Origin: Prostheceraeus crozeri
Taxonomy: Eukaryota > Platyhelminthes > Polycladida > Euryleptidae
Reading direction: 5' to 3'
Assembly (NCBI GenBank): GCA_907163375.1
Contig: CAJQUW010001414.1
Location: 62,001 to 126,000 of the forward strand
DNA: 64,000 nucleotides
The number at the start of each line of letters is the position of its first letter. The first letter of the stretch is position 1. Position numbers and translations under genes: made by a program. Below, piece by piece: positions 10,880 to 23,301 of this stretch. The notes below the pieces were generated by a model. That model saw only the letters and a program-made list of their open reading frames with translations. It had not been told where the DNA came from and searched no databases.

Positions 10880-13800
10880 GACAGTAGATAGTATAAGTAG
10901 CGATAAAGACACTCCGGTTTTTCGAAGCTTTAGTGAATAGGCCTACAAGGCTCCTCGGTACCGGAAGGCCTATCATACAGTCTTGTCTTGACATTGAATC
11001 TTCTTTGAATAAGGCATGTAAACATGTTGTGAACCATGCTCTGTAAATCTTCAGTTATATGTACAGCTGCATAAATACAATGCCCAAGAGCAAATATCTA
11101 AGAAAGAAACAGCGCACGAGGCATGCAATGGATTTAGCCTGTTCAGAATATCACTCGCAATTCTTTTGATGTATTCTTGCGAATACCGACCACATAATCT
11201 AATATCACATCTGCGAAATTAGAATCTATAGCACGAAACTGCTTTGAAACCGAAGGCGTAAAATTTAATTTTGATATTAAATTAATTAATGAATTAATAA
11301 AATTAAAAAAGTCGATTTTCATTATGCTTTCAGAATCTGATTGTACGAGTAGATAGATCACAGAAAAAACCATCGTCTCTTCGAAACTGCTGAATGCTTT
11401 GATTTAGCATCCACACCATGCCAAAAAATTGAATGTTTAAACGAAAAGGTGACGCCATGCGATATGAAAAAACTGCCAAAAAGGATGACACTTTCTGGTT
11501 TGCTGAGTCTAACCCATAGATAAATTTGAATGAGGACAGACCTTTCATGCAACTATTGTCTGAGATCTACACTTAGTGACGATGTTAGCTAAGTTGGAAG
11601 AGGCTCATATTTTGTACTTTATTGACAGAGTCTTCTTTTCGGTAAATTGGGTAAGGCCCACAGGGTATCACGTCTTCACAATTATAACAGTAGCATGGCG
11701 CAGCTTCTACGCATCAATGAATCTATAAACCACAATCAAAATTAAACATGTTAGAGGCCCTTTGTCAGAAATGAATGAATCTATATGCATCAATTTTGAT
11801 AGCAAGTTCATATAGTCCGCTTCACAAATAGTTACACATACAGAAGGATTTGCAATCATGAAGGAGGTATATTACTGATAAGTGGAATGGTGAGATTGAT
11901 GAACAGGAGGTCGTGATTGTAGAGATATATGTACAATCAAACACACTGATCCCTCCTCTTAGCTATACTTTCCAGATCTCTCCACCAAATGTGAATCTCA
12001 TCGAAGACTAGCTTTTAGGGAGCTGAAGAAGTAGGTGGCAAGTCACAGGAGGCGCAAACTTCAATTCTAACTTCATAACAGAAATAAACCACTTTTAACC
12101 TGTTTTAAATAGATTGCTTTGGCAATTTGTCATATTTTGAGTTGAATTGGAAAGAGCCAATATTGAATATACTTATAGCCATTTTATACTTGCATGCATG
12201 TGTTGGTAACTCATGCCTTTTGTATTACCAATCCATTACTATGTCCTATGTGTTTACCTATCTAGTCAGGTCATCATCAAGATGCTATTGGTACTATGTA
12301 ACCGCCCATCCCTCCTTTTATATTCAGTCATTTGTACTCAATCTATATGTCATTGTGACAAAGACTTTTGTACATAGACGTTGGTGCGAATTTTGAATTT
12401 TATACTGAACCTGTTAATTTTCCTTCCTTTATACCTGAAGATAGTTAACGGATGTTAACAGAAATTAATTGTAATAGATAACGCAAATAAAATTAATAAA
12501 AATCAATCTTCAGTATTGGCTCTTTCCAATTCAACTCAAAATACTTTCAGCCTGTGTTAAACGTATATAAGAATCATATTGTCATAATGCTGAAAATAAC
12601 ATGTCCGTTGTGATGGGAAAATGGAAAAATTTGACCAAAACACAGGGAATCTGTTCCAGCTTGCCCAACGAATAAGCCCAATGAATTCTCTAATTAGGCA
12701 AGTAAAATTTGAAATTTCAGCTTTTTAGTGAAAATCACGCACTAAATTGATGTTTTGATTTTGGAAATAATTTTCTCAGTGTTTTCCCACGAGCCAAAGT
12801 GCTGTATTCTGCCCTATGCGTATGATGAATATCAGTCGGTGCCAGTAGCTGATGGTTATGTTCACACAGATTGAAATTAGGTGGTAAGCATGGATCACTG
12901 TGAACTTTTAGTGATAAATAATGCTTCACTTTTCTATGGATGATAATTAGATATTCAACTTCACAATAATTGAATCTCTGATGCCTCGAAATGGAACCGA
13001 ACATCAGAACACAATTATACGGACAGCACAGGCTTATAAACCTTAAAATTCTTCTTCGATGTTGAATGCTGGATTTATTGATTACGAAGTTCATTTGCTT
13101 TTCTAACAGAAACCATAACTTTAAAACATCGCATGCTTTCAATGAAAAGCCGGGTAGCAGGAGGATGACTGGTCAAAATCCGAGTCTATAAAATGACGAA
13201 GTGGTTGAGGGAGTTATGGATATGATAACTGTTATTTTCCTGTATGAGGAATTTTCACACATCGGTTTCTACCAAGATTTCAGACTTCACAATTACATGT
13301 AAACTACCGGAATGATCACTACGTTGATCAATCACTCCTACGGAGAAATCTTTTACCGAAGACAGCTGTTTCATTATTTTTGAATGACAATATGGACATT
13401 TCTTATTACCTCCTGTTTCTCGTAAAGTGTCTCAATCTTTATTCAGAACAGAGGATAGAATATCATTGAAATACGGCGGAAAGCAACAAGCAATTCACAC
13501 AGATACTAATTGACGCTTTCGCGACACGCGTTACCAATTCTGAGTTGCATCACTGGAAAGCAAACAGTCCATCGTTCATTCAGGTGCCTGGAAGCAGCAG
13601 CGTTGAAGCGCAAATGTGAATATTCACTTATTCACGGCATATGAATGCCTTCGTGAAAAAAATTCCGAGTCATAGACGGTCTTAAACAATGCTTTAAATC
13701 ACAAACAACTGAAGAAATGTAAACCAAGATTTGTACGGCCACTCATAAGAAAGTGACAGAAAGACAGCAACCAAACAAAATATTTCCTTCGGGTTAGGAT

Positions 13801-16800
13801 GTGTTAATATTTCGTAATTAATTATATTAACACATCGCAATCAGAAGGAAATATTTTGTTTGGTTGCTGTCTTTCTGTCACTTTCGTATGGGTACTTTTT
13901 GACTCTCCTTTTCGTACTGGCTGAAATGGATAATCGTGTCCTCACAACACCTTCAATGCAGAGCAGTGCGCCATGTTCCAGTTGTCTCTGCATGTACCGT
14001 CACGTGAAGCGGTTCAGCGAAGCACGTGTATGACGACTTTGCTACTTCATGATCTAATTTCAGATAGATCACATAGAATTAATCTATGCCTCTTGGCATG
14101 CCAGTCTCCGTTGCAACTATACTATTGACAAGCATTTCGAAGCCAAGTAGTGCTGATATGTTGATCACTTTGCATTAAGTCAATAAATGTTTTATTCATG
14201 AAATTGTTAGAAAAATATGGAAAACTAAATTTCATGGAAAATATTAAATCACTTCTAAGTCACGACGTATCATATTGAAAACAGACTAAACACACAGATT
14301 ATCAGTGAAATTATACATTTTCAAAATGAATGCGGGTATCACTATATGTGCACTATATTGAAACTCCACAAGTAATAAAACCCGAAAACTAGGGCCTATT
14401 TTTCGGATGACCAATACTGCTGATCAGCGATCCATTGGAGGCAATAGTACATAAATGATTCATTTAAATGATGTGCGTAATAAGATCAATAGTAAGTGAT
14501 AGTAATGATAGTAAGTAGCAACATCAGGTGCGACTCGGTAATGAAAACAAATTCATTAACACCCATCTTTTCTCCAGCCACTTTAGTAGAAAAGAACAGA
14601 TTTCTCTTATGCCTGGTAAATGAATAAAGCATAGGCGTAGCATGACAACATTAATAAAGCCTATTTCGAAGATTTGCATGCGCGCTCATAGCATCCCCAA
14701 ACCTAACACGCACACAAAACAGTAGCAGATAATTGTTAACATTATATAACACCTGATTCATTTTTATGAAATTTCATTCAAGGTCAAGCACAATTTTGTT
14801 CAGGGCTACTGAAAGTGCTACTGACGCATAAGAGAAACGTTGACATAGGAAGCAGCATTGCATCAGTTGTAATACTTTTACAACACGTCCCACCATCTCA
14901 TAGTTAGGGAAAGAATTTCGGGAATATATTATATAATTCTAGATAGTATTAATTTTTACTATTTTTGGCAACGTCTCCCAACTTCCAACGGTCGTTTCCG
15001 CCACATCAGGTAGAGGATGAAATGCGTCATTTTCAAATTCTCAATAGAGATATTGCGAGGAGTTCACGTAATCCTATCATGCAAAGCAATATCCATGACA
15101 ACTGGAGACTATAAAAATGTCTCAACAGATGTTTCGCTCTCAACCGAATGAATTCTCACAAGTTTTATATTCACTGAAAATCAACCGTTCCTGAAATTCT
15201 TCCACCCCGACGACCATAAAATGAGAGGAAAATCAGAGATGCTGATCCAGATAGAGTTATCAATCATGTGCAAACGGTAAGAACCAATATGCTGACCTGT
15301 TAATGAAACGAATGTCAACTATTCGCTAGTGTAACAGAAATTCCGAAGCAATGGCATTGATGCATAACAATGGAAAATTTAGAAGATGAAGTTAAATCGT
15401 CATTAAATTCGAAAATCGAAGTTAATCAGAGCTCTTTGTGTGGTGACCGCAAGAATGTAATTTTGAATTCATAGTAAAGCGCATCTGTTCATGCCCATAC
15501 ACAGACATAAAAAGAGAAAAGCACATTCTGGAAATTGTTGTCACCTGACTAGAGACAGAGAAGCTGCCATGATTCATTTCGATTTTCGGTAGTCTGCAGA
15601 TTGATACAATTACCGTCCCAGGACTGGGGTTGCTATGGTCACAGGAGAACCCCACCAGGCGGGTTCTCACATTAAACTCGGATGGCTTTTCGACTTTCTT
15701 TGAAGTTCGCAGTGTGCTTTTGCCGAAGGCAAAGCTATTTAGGTCTGTACGATAAACATCATGATATTTGCATTCTCAATTATTCATGTCGATAATTTTG
15801 ATCTTTGATCAGCATTGAAAGCAGAAGATAAGAATTATCTGCTGAGGATTTCAGTTTACTACAAACACGAGCTATAAAAGGATAATTGTACTTAAAGGAC
15901 TTTCATGAATTAAAAGCATTGATTGCCACTGAGCTACATTCTGTTGCCATAATCAGACATAGTCATCACATTTCCTGACAAGTTAAAACCAGTTGTAAAA
16001 CAGATGATTGCTTCAGCGGAACAGCTTGCGTCACGTGCAACAAAACACGCTAATTAAAACCACAAATGCCATGATTTCATTGTCTTAAATATAAGGAGTG
16101 TTAATTAAGCAACAGCTTATGCATGCAATAGATGCAAAAAATGCCACACCCGTATGCCTATAATCTTAATTCTCCGTGTCCAAATTAACGAGCTTCGAAT
16201 GTATTAAACTTCGACTAAAAAATTAGAGCTAAATAAATTTAAACTTACACATACCGGCAATTGAAATACATGTATACGTCAGCCTCAACACGCCTACTTC
16301 CATTGTTTTCAATAAAATGAGCGCCATAAGTGAATTATGGAAAAATACATAGCAATTCAATAATCCCAGGACAATGTTTGCCGCGATGATGTAGGGGTCC
16401 TACCACATCCATCTCCATAGATTAAGCCTACTCCTAATCTTAAAATTCATACACGACAAGGTAATTAGGTATACATTTCTTGATGGAAGAATACTTAGTA
16501 ATTTGCAAAGTAAGAAACTATGCTTTCATCAAATGCACTATCCACAATGTCTACGGCGCAGCCAAAGTTCATTAGCGTATTGCTGCCTCGACATTCACAT
16601 TGTAGAGATTTACCAACGTAAGGTTGACAAGCAAGGAACTTTTAAGTAATCAATCCATTCTTACTGTCAAGTATTTTGAATCTGTACTTTGATTAGCACG
16701 GCGAATATGACTGAGTTCAAACAATGTTTCAATAAATGCCTCAGAGCACCGTTAATGAGTCAAATAATTCATGTCATTCATTTGCATGACATTTAAAAAG

Positions 16801-18698
16801 CACTTCCAGTTCTCAGAAGTTACTTTTATTCCACTCTAATCTGTCTAGACAATAACAACTGCAATTATTTGTCATCAAACTTTCCAAATCATCAAATCAC
16901 AGCATGCTAACTTCAATCTCTACTAATCGTATGTTCCTGTTACTGAATTTAGAGTCACTTATCCTTGCGGTACAGTTCATGATGAGGTGAGGATTTATTG
17001 CACAATGTTGGTGTTGCCAATTGCATAAACTCATTGACACTATTCTCACCTCATGCCACATCGCTGAGTGGACAGCCAGTACGCATGTGATTGTCATGAT
17101 TGTATCACTGGAGTATCAGTAGTAACTGAGACAATATCACACGACAGACAAATAAGCAGCAAGGTGTATACCTACCCGCCGATGATAAGATGAAATGACT
17201 GGAGCAAATTGGCAAATATTAAATGCGACAATCTCACCATGATCCATTTCGAAAATATCGATTGCAAGATCAATTTTAGATATCTGAATGCAACATAATC
17301 GATATCCGAATCTTAGGCATACACCGTATATTAAGCTACTGAAATGAATTATGGTTTCAAGGAAAGATAAAATTCATTCACATACAACGTTGACATGACA
17401 ATAACGGCCTGCCGTATCTTGATTGGCTGATCACACACACACACGTGACTCGAAAGAAACCGAGATAAGTAAACATGCAAGTCAAATCTAACGCCTTACT
17501 TATTAACAGGCGAATAGTTAAACTGTTAGGTCAGTGATTTTTAAGGGCTCGTCGACGTGCTCGTAAAAGAATGAGAAGCTGAAACCTTAACTATATTAGA
17601 TAGAACATGGTTTCCTTCGTGCCTGCAAAATGACTTGATAGCGCAGTAACTAAGTTAGCAGAATTCTTAGCAATCAAATTACACAGAAGAGAGATTTTCG
17701 TTATCATACAAAAAAAATCATAGTCGACAAATACTGCTCCATAGCTAGCGCAATCAACAAGCTAAGATATCTATAATATTAAAAAGACATGGGGCCCGTT
17801 ATGACATCTGGAGAATAGAAATCGGCTATGATTTTACATTCATTTGAATTCTATTCCCCATATGTCACATCAGACAGAAAAACATAGACTTCCTTCAAAT
17901 CTATCCACCGAAATGAACTAATTCCCTCCTGACTTAGCATAGATATCTAAATCTCCTTGGTTGACAAGTTGCTGATGATCATTCAAAATTATGCACCAGT
18001 GGATATATAGGCTTCTTAAACAGTATTTCTCCAAAGGCTCTTTCAACTTTGCGATTCAAAAAGCGACAAGTGGAGTCACGTTCAACGCGATGCTTCATCA
18101 CATCCAAGCTGTCTTGTTTGTCATGCGAAAAGCATGAGTCATTAACAGTTCAACTTGCTGCTTTAAGGTGAAGACAGTGATATTATTTTCATGCGTAAAT
18201 GATTGAGTACATTCAACTGTGGTTCAAAATTCGTAAATTTCTAAAACCTTTGAAACTTGACAATAATAGGCTCTAATGATAAATTCCTGTCATCATTGAT
18301 ATCATCAGCTGCAAGAAAGAACTTACTTGTACGATAGTAACAATGTGGCACGGATTAAGGATCCACAACATGGATCGACTAGACAATTTGAAGCCGAGTT
18401 CGATGCCGAACGTGAGCGCAAGAATGAAGAGAAGCACCCGACGCGTAGTCCAGTCGTGATGCCGTCGACAAACTGCCTCATTCTGGTGTTTTGTTCCATT
18501 TTCCAACAGAGCCTCTTCAATGGGAAGGTTGAGTCGAAGCTTCGGCCAGCAGTAGAGAAATTGTAGGAGTGCAATGAAAACAATAACTGAAGTTTCTAAG
18601 TACCGCTGCCAGCGAGGGAGGAATTCTATGCATTCACGACCGCCTGTCCCCTCCAGGTCGAGATCGATGCCAGCATAGGCCCACGAGAGGTACTCCAT
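7989..18698 (-). CDS. TMEM164: TMEM164 orthologue, whole visible gene (3 coding exons, 3' end missing)
   Basis: A multi-pass membrane protein. In vertebrates it is described as an acyltransferase making arachidonoyl ether phospholipids and as linked to ferroptosis and autophagy. The coding order is 18698-18327, 10030-9914, 8168-7989 (124+39+60 codons), against about 297 residues in vertebrates. Seen here: the NPCH motif (Cys117) and YYVQH (His175), which I recall as the catalytic pair (C123/H181 in human), and HMHMLNG. Introns are 8.3 kb and 1.75 kb. A further 3' exon of about 70 codons should exist, probably left of the window. Function is inferred from family membership. Confidence 0.85.
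8169..9913 (-). other. TMEM164 intron
   Basis: Non-coding AT-rich sequence between two phase-0 TMEM164 exons. No repeat or RNA gene was recognised. A 78-codon minus frame at 9667-9903 is chance. Confidence 0.7.
9914..10030 (-). CDS. TMEM164: TMEM164, second coding exon in the window
   Basis: Thirty-nine codons bounded by a TTTGCAG acceptor and a GTGAGT donor, phase 0 at both ends. The product includes IFRLHMHMLNGPVIAIVFPV and ends LNTRT, closely matching the 'FKLQMHMLNG...FPVVNTR' segment of TMEM164 that I know from vertebrates. It contributes one transmembrane helix and a loop. Its joins to both neighbours keep the frame and reproduce the family order. Confidence 0.88.
10818..10876. repeat. 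(TA)n microsatellite
   Basis: Nearly pure alternating T and A, about 29 units, within the TMEM164 intron. Confidence 0.95.
12135..12541. mobile_element. TA-flanked MITE, mariner-type ends
   Basis: Terminal inverted repeats of about 32 bp begin TTTTGAGTTGAATTGGAAAG and continue AGCCAATA. They are nearly identical at both ends, with one or two differences at the inner edge. The element is flanked by TA on both sides (12133-12134 and 12542-12543), the target duplication of Tc1/mariner superfamily elements. The 407-bp interior has an 89-codon frame with no transposase similarity, so this is a non-autonomous element. Confidence 0.8.
13744..13890. repeat. long near-perfect hairpin, 67-bp arms, 13-nt loop
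   Basis: The left arm 13744-13810 pairs with the right arm 13824-13890 with five mismatches, mostly close together near the loop side. The arms contain GACAGAAAGACAGCAACCAA. It could be a fold-back MITE, a hairpin RNA source or the product of a template-switch inversion. Confidence 0.85.
17802..17867. repeat. short inverted repeat
   Basis: TGACATCTGGAGAATAGAA pairs with TTCTATTCCCCATATGTCA across a loop of about 25 nt, with two mismatches. Function unknown. Confidence 0.55.
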
Positions 18699-18714
18699 CA
18701 ACAAGCGACTCACA
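18327..18714 (-). CDS. TMEM164: TMEM164, first coding exon (with short 5' leader)
   Basis: Exon body from a CTTGCAG acceptor (plus-strand CT at 18715-18716) to a GTAAGT donor ending at 18327. I start translation at the ATG at 18698 (MEYLSWAYAGID), which aligns with the N-terminus of the family (LLDWLYGGVD). The open frame continues upstream to an ATG at 18743 but would cross the polypyrimidine tract and acceptor. Residues 30-50 and 87-105 are hydrophobic. The exon ends LWILNPCHIVTIVQ, with the catalytic-type NPCH motif. Confidence 0.85.
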
Positions 18715-20012
18715 CTGCAAGACAGAAACGAGGATATTCTCAAGATAAGTTTATCAACATTTCATGATTTAAGTATACACAAATCCACGAAAAACGGAAA
18801 TCACATAAGTTATGTGAATAACCTTTAGGCCTTGACAGTCTAGTCATGATTTTATTTCGATGATTTTGCTTGAACATGATCGGTCATGTGACTATTTACA
18901 ATGTGCAGAGGGACTTAGAATGCTAAGCAATTACTTCATAGCTACGTAATCGCTGATGACGTAGAATGAAGAAATGCTGAAGAGCGATGCATGTACATGT
19001 TTTATGATAGAGGTCAACTGTATTTTGATCTAAAACAAAAACATCGATACAATAGCGTCTTATAACAACCCGTACTCAGATCTACTCACAATCAATAAAG
19101 AAGCAATAGAGCAGATAAAAGTACACTGACAAAAGTCCGCTTTCAAACTTCGAAGGAATAACAGAACAAGTATATGGCGAGAGCCCAATCATAAATGGCG
19201 ACATGCGAATGTTGTTGGAGACTGACAGCGAAGATAAATTGATTATCATGGCCTGGACAGGCTTTCATTAGCGAATAAGTCATCTGCTACGATACTGGAA
19301 CATCTGCTTTGAGATTGCAAAGATATTTTAGAGAAACACATTTTCTTTGACTACAAAACTTTGAGAGACAAGCAGTTGGTTGTTGCAAGACGGTTCAGTA
19401 ACACCACCCCTGACGAAATCTGAATACCCCTAAAAATTTGATCACAGTAGTCGGAGCACTTTGTCACAATAATGCTGTTTATTGAAGAATGCGTCTGAAT
19501 GCACTGATTCTGCTTCAAAATCTAATGGACAGTGCAACCCGAAGAGTCCAAATCTTCTCTTGCCGAATGGCAATCATGGGATTTTATTAACTTGTGTACA
19601 AAGTACAGGTATTCTTTCACAAGCATACGTTTCATTTGATATCTGATATCAAGTCTTCTCTTGGATTTCATGACATCAATGCACACTGTACAGTAAAATG
19701 CATGAGGAAAGAAAGACTGAAAGCATAAGAATTAAGGTCCATTCCAACCGGACGCGGCGCGTCTCACGCGTCCACAATTTTTGTACAGAACCTCAACAAA
19801 CCTATGGGCTGTTCACACGGAGACTCGTGGGACCACGCGTCCGACTAATTTCAGAAAAAAGATCTGAAATGATGCACGGTTTGCTTACGAGATAGGAAAA
19901 TCCAACCCGCGCCAAGCCGTCTCGCGACATGCTCTACCCCCCTCCCCCCGCACGGAAACTTGACACCACAGGTTGATAAATGTTCGTCCAGAGAACTAAC
20001 TGACTTTCGACA
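18715..20012. other. region upstream of TMEM164 coding start
   Basis: Probably a 5' UTR intron or the promoter side of TMEM164. No upstream exon can be fixed. A CpG-rich patch lies at 19736-19940 (see the terminal repeat entry). Confidence 0.4.
19734..19790 (+). repeat. GGTCCATTC-type inverted terminus, left
   Basis: AAGGTCCATTC followed by a GGACGCGG module, then CpG-rich subterminal sequence. It pairs with an inverted copy ending at 24863 with about 20 of 23 positions alike. The layout recalls Harbinger/ISL2EU-like DNA transposon ends; no clear target duplication was found. Confidence 0.45.
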
Positions 20013-20119
20013 TGTCAAACAAGACGGAGAGTAATGCGAAGAGAACTCGAATATATTGAAGTATATGTATATTCAATATATTCGAGTTCTCTTCGCATTA
20101 CTCTCCGTCTTTTTTGACA
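20013..20119. repeat. long hairpin, 48-bp arms, 11-nt loop
   Basis: The left arm 20013-20060 and the right arm 20072-20119 differ at one position only. The right arm abuts the G-rich tract, so this may be a fold-back junction created in a read rather than genomic sequence. Confidence 0.85.
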
Positions 20120-20129
20120 GTGTTAGATG

Positions 20130-22740
20130 GACGTGGACGGGTTGGGGGGTCGGGCGCGGGAGGAGGGGGGGAGGGGCGGGGGAGGGGAGTTAGGACAGGA
20201 ACGGGGGAGAGTAAGGGATAGGGAGGGGGAGGAAGAAGGGGACGAGGAGAGGGTAGGGGAAGGTAGGTGTTGGTTTACGAGGGAGGGGTAGGGGAGGGGG
20301 AGGATGTGCAGAGAAGGTAGAGAGGGGAGGGGTACGAGGGTAGGGGGGGAGGTAGCGGGGGGCAGGGGAGCGGAGGTGGGGGGTGGGGGGAGGGGGATTG
20401 GAAGGGAGGACGGGCAGTTTTGGCGGAAGGGGGTGTTAGTCGGGCGATAGTTCGGCGGGTGGCAGGGGAAGGGGGTGCGCGCAGGGTGGGGAAGTCGGGA
20501 GCCGGGGGGTTGGACGGGGGGGAAAGATGGAGGTCAGGTGAGGGAGGAGAGGGCAAGCGGGGGGGGGCGCTGGGGGTCTTGAGGGTGTAGGCAGGGCGGG
20601 AAGGCGGACAGCGGCGGGAGGGGGCGTTGGCGGGAAGGCCGCGGGAAGGGGAGAGGGTAGGTACGGCGTGAGACGTGGGGTAGCGGAGGGGGAGGGGGGA
20701 TGACGAGGGCGGGGACGGGGGGGCGCGGGAAGGGGTGGGTATGGTGCGGTGGTCATGAGGCGGAAGGGGAGGGGGAGGCCGACGGGGGGGAGGGGCGGGG
20801 AGGGAAGAGCAGGACGGTCACGGATAGGGTTGGGGGGGGCGCGGGAGCAAGGAGGCAGGGAGGCGGCGAAGGGTAGTTAAGAGGGAAGGAGGGAGGGGGG
20901 TGTGAAGCGGGCACGGATCGGGGAGGGGATGCAGGGCCAAGGGGGGGGGGGAAGGGAGGACGGGGGCTCGAAGGCCAGGGCGTGGGCGTTTAAAAGGGCG
21001 GGGTCGCGGCGGTAAAGGGGGAGATGGGCAGGGGGGCGCGCGGGGAGGGAACGGAAGTGGGGGAGCGGGAGTCGTGCGGGGGGGGCACGAGGCGTGGGTG
21101 GAGGAAGGGAGGGGTACAGGAGGACGGGTGAGGTGAGTAGATAGGGAGGCTCGGTGAAGAGAGGGCGGAGGGAAGGAGGGGAAAAGGGAGGGGGGGGTGA
21201 CGGCGGTGTGAGGGGGCATGTAGAAGCGGGAGTAGGGAGACAGGTGAGGGCGATAAGTGAGGTGGGGGCGAGTGAAGGATGCAAAGCGGTTAGAGGGAGG
21301 TATAGAGGTACGGGAGAAGGGGAGGGGAGGCGGGCGGAGGGGGCCGGGAAGGCGGGAAGCTAAGGGATGAGGGAGAGAGAGAAGGGTGTAGGGAGGGGAG
21401 GGTAGGAGAGCGGGGGGTCGGTAGGAAGAGGAAGGGAGGAAAGGGGGGGAGGAGGGGTAGGCAAGGAGGCAAGGTAGGTAGGGGGCGTAGTGGGGGGGAT
21501 AGGGGGGAGGCGGAGGTAGGCGGTTCGGGGGGGGGAGACGGGTTTCAGAGGGGTCGAGGCGAGACCGGGGAGGGAGGGGGGAAGGGCCGGAGCGGACGGG
21601 GTGCGGGGTAGAAGCTGTGGGCGATGACAGAGTGGCCAAGGGGAGGGCGGAGGGAGGCGGAGGGGAAGACTGAGAAGTAAGAATCGCCTGAGGGAGAAGG
21701 AGGGCAACGGGGTGAAGGGACGGGCGGTTGCGGGGGAGAGATAGCGCCGGGGGCGGGGGGTACAGGTATAGATAACGGCGCTTAGCAGAGCGGAGGAAGG
21801 GAGGTAGGGCGAAGGGGCTTCAGGGTCGGTGGAGTTAGCAGCTGGAGGGAAGAAGCGAAGGAAGGATGGAGCAGCAAGGACGGTGAGAAGGGGGCAGGCG
21901 GAGCGCGAGGAAGGGGGGAAGAGGGGAGGGGCCGGAGGCAGGGACGGAGGGAGTGCGGTAAATGGAAGAGAGGTGGAGCAGCAAGTAGCCCGAGACGGGA
22001 GCGTGGCTGAAGGGAACGGCGAGAGTCAGTAGGGGAAGACGAGAGGGGGTAGTGGGGGAAGGAGGGCCGGGAGAGGCGCGGGCGGCGGAGGGTGGGAGTC
22101 GCACAGGGGAGTGCGTAGGGGGGAGTGGGAGGTCGTAAGGGAAGGGGGAGAGAGGAGGAGAGTAGTAAGGAGAGCGAGGGTAGTAGGGTCGGGGCGCGGG
22201 AGGTATGACGGGTTAAGGGGCGGGGGAGCGGAGGAGAGGGGGGCACGGAAGGAGGGTCAGCAGGAGAGTTGTTCGGTGCGTGTACAGGAGAATGGGGGTG
22301 AACGGAGGAGTGAAAGGCGTAGGGGGGGGAGGGATGGGAGGGCGAGAGTGGGGGAGAGGGGAGGATAGCGGAGTTAAGGATAGGTGAGGGAGGGAGAGCG
22401 GGTGAGGGGTTGAGGAAAGGGCAGGCGGGGGGCGGAAGAAGGAGGGAGGCGGTGGCGCCGAGGAAGGGAGGGGGAAAGGGGGGGGAGGGGAAGGGACGGG
22501 CACGGGAAAGACCGGGCGGGAGAGGTGGTAGGGCAGGCGGCGAAGGCAAGAGATAGTGGACGGTGATCGGCGGGAGGGAAGTGCGAGGATAAGCCACGGA
22601 GAATGCAGTTAGGTGAGGGGCCTGTCGCGGTAATCGGGGGGGTCCATCAAGGACCGTCGGGAGTGAGGTCGCACAGGGGAGGAGGGGCGAGAACAGGCTT
22701 GCCCGGCGGATAGACAGACGCGAGCCTCGCGGGGCGGGGC
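20130..22740. repeat. 2.6-kb G/A-rich low-complexity tract
   Basis: Overwhelmingly G with some A and few C or T. There is no fixed period. The composition drifts back to normal gradually over about 22600-22780. Long minus frames here (for example 20818-21639 and 21782-22783) translate to Pro/Ser/Leu-rich low-complexity strings and are not genes. If real, the tract is highly G-quadruplex-prone; it may equally be low-quality sequence. Confidence 0.9.
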
Positions 22741-22913
22741 GTGGCGAGGGAAGGCTGATGCGACCATACGTCGTTTGAGCCATGCAACTGTGTGTCTAGC
22801 GGCACTTTGTGGCGGCTCCTCGTGTCGACACTAGCTAACCTTCGTACCCTTGCATTTATAATTCGATGACTGGTATTTTGGACTTTCGACATAGCTATCC
22901 GACAATTTGACCA
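22741..22913. other. ordinary-complexity island between two low-complexity blocks
   Basis: About 170 bp of normal composition separating the G-rich tract from the A-rich tract. Nothing recognised. Confidence 0.7.
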
Positions 22914-23268
22914 AAAAATAAAAAAAAAACAAAACAAATTAAAAAAAAAAAAACAAAAAAAATAAAAAACAAAAAAAAAAAAACAAAAAAAAATAAAAAA
23001 AAATAAACAAAAAACAAACAAAAACAAAAAAAAAAAACAAAACAACTAAAAACAAACAACATATATAAAAAAAAAAAAAAAAAAAAAAAAAAACAAAAAA
23101 AAAAAAACAAAAAAAAAAAAACAAAACACAAAACAAAAAAAAAAAACAAAAAAAAAACAAAAAAAAAAAACAAAACAAACATAAAAAAAAAAAAACACAA
23201 AAAAAAACAAACCAAAAAAAAAAAACAAACAACTCAACCTCAAAAAAAAAAAAAAACAAAAAAACAAA

Positions 23269-23301
<33 letters not shown>

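Larger units (their letters stand above)
10031..18326 (-). other. TMEM164 first visible intron with nested repeats
   Basis: The 8.3-kb intron holds a TA microsatellite, a 407-bp MITE and a long hairpin, each listed separately. Minus frames inside it (for example 10124-10462 and 12735-13142) show no recognised domain. I see no other exon. Confidence 0.6.

Noticed and set aside
12127..12396. 89-codon plus frame as a small membrane protein gene
   Set aside because: It starts inside the inverted terminal repeat of a MITE and lies wholly within that element.
18698..18743. Upstream ATG at 18743 as the TMEM164 start
   Set aside because: The extra residues read through a pyrimidine-rich CTTGCAG acceptor and do not resemble the family N-terminus; the ATG at 18698 aligns better.
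20275..22783. Long minus-strand frames (up to 333 codons) rich in Pro, Ser and Leu
   Set aside because: They are translations of a G/A-biased tract with no complexity, overlap in several frames, and lack domains.
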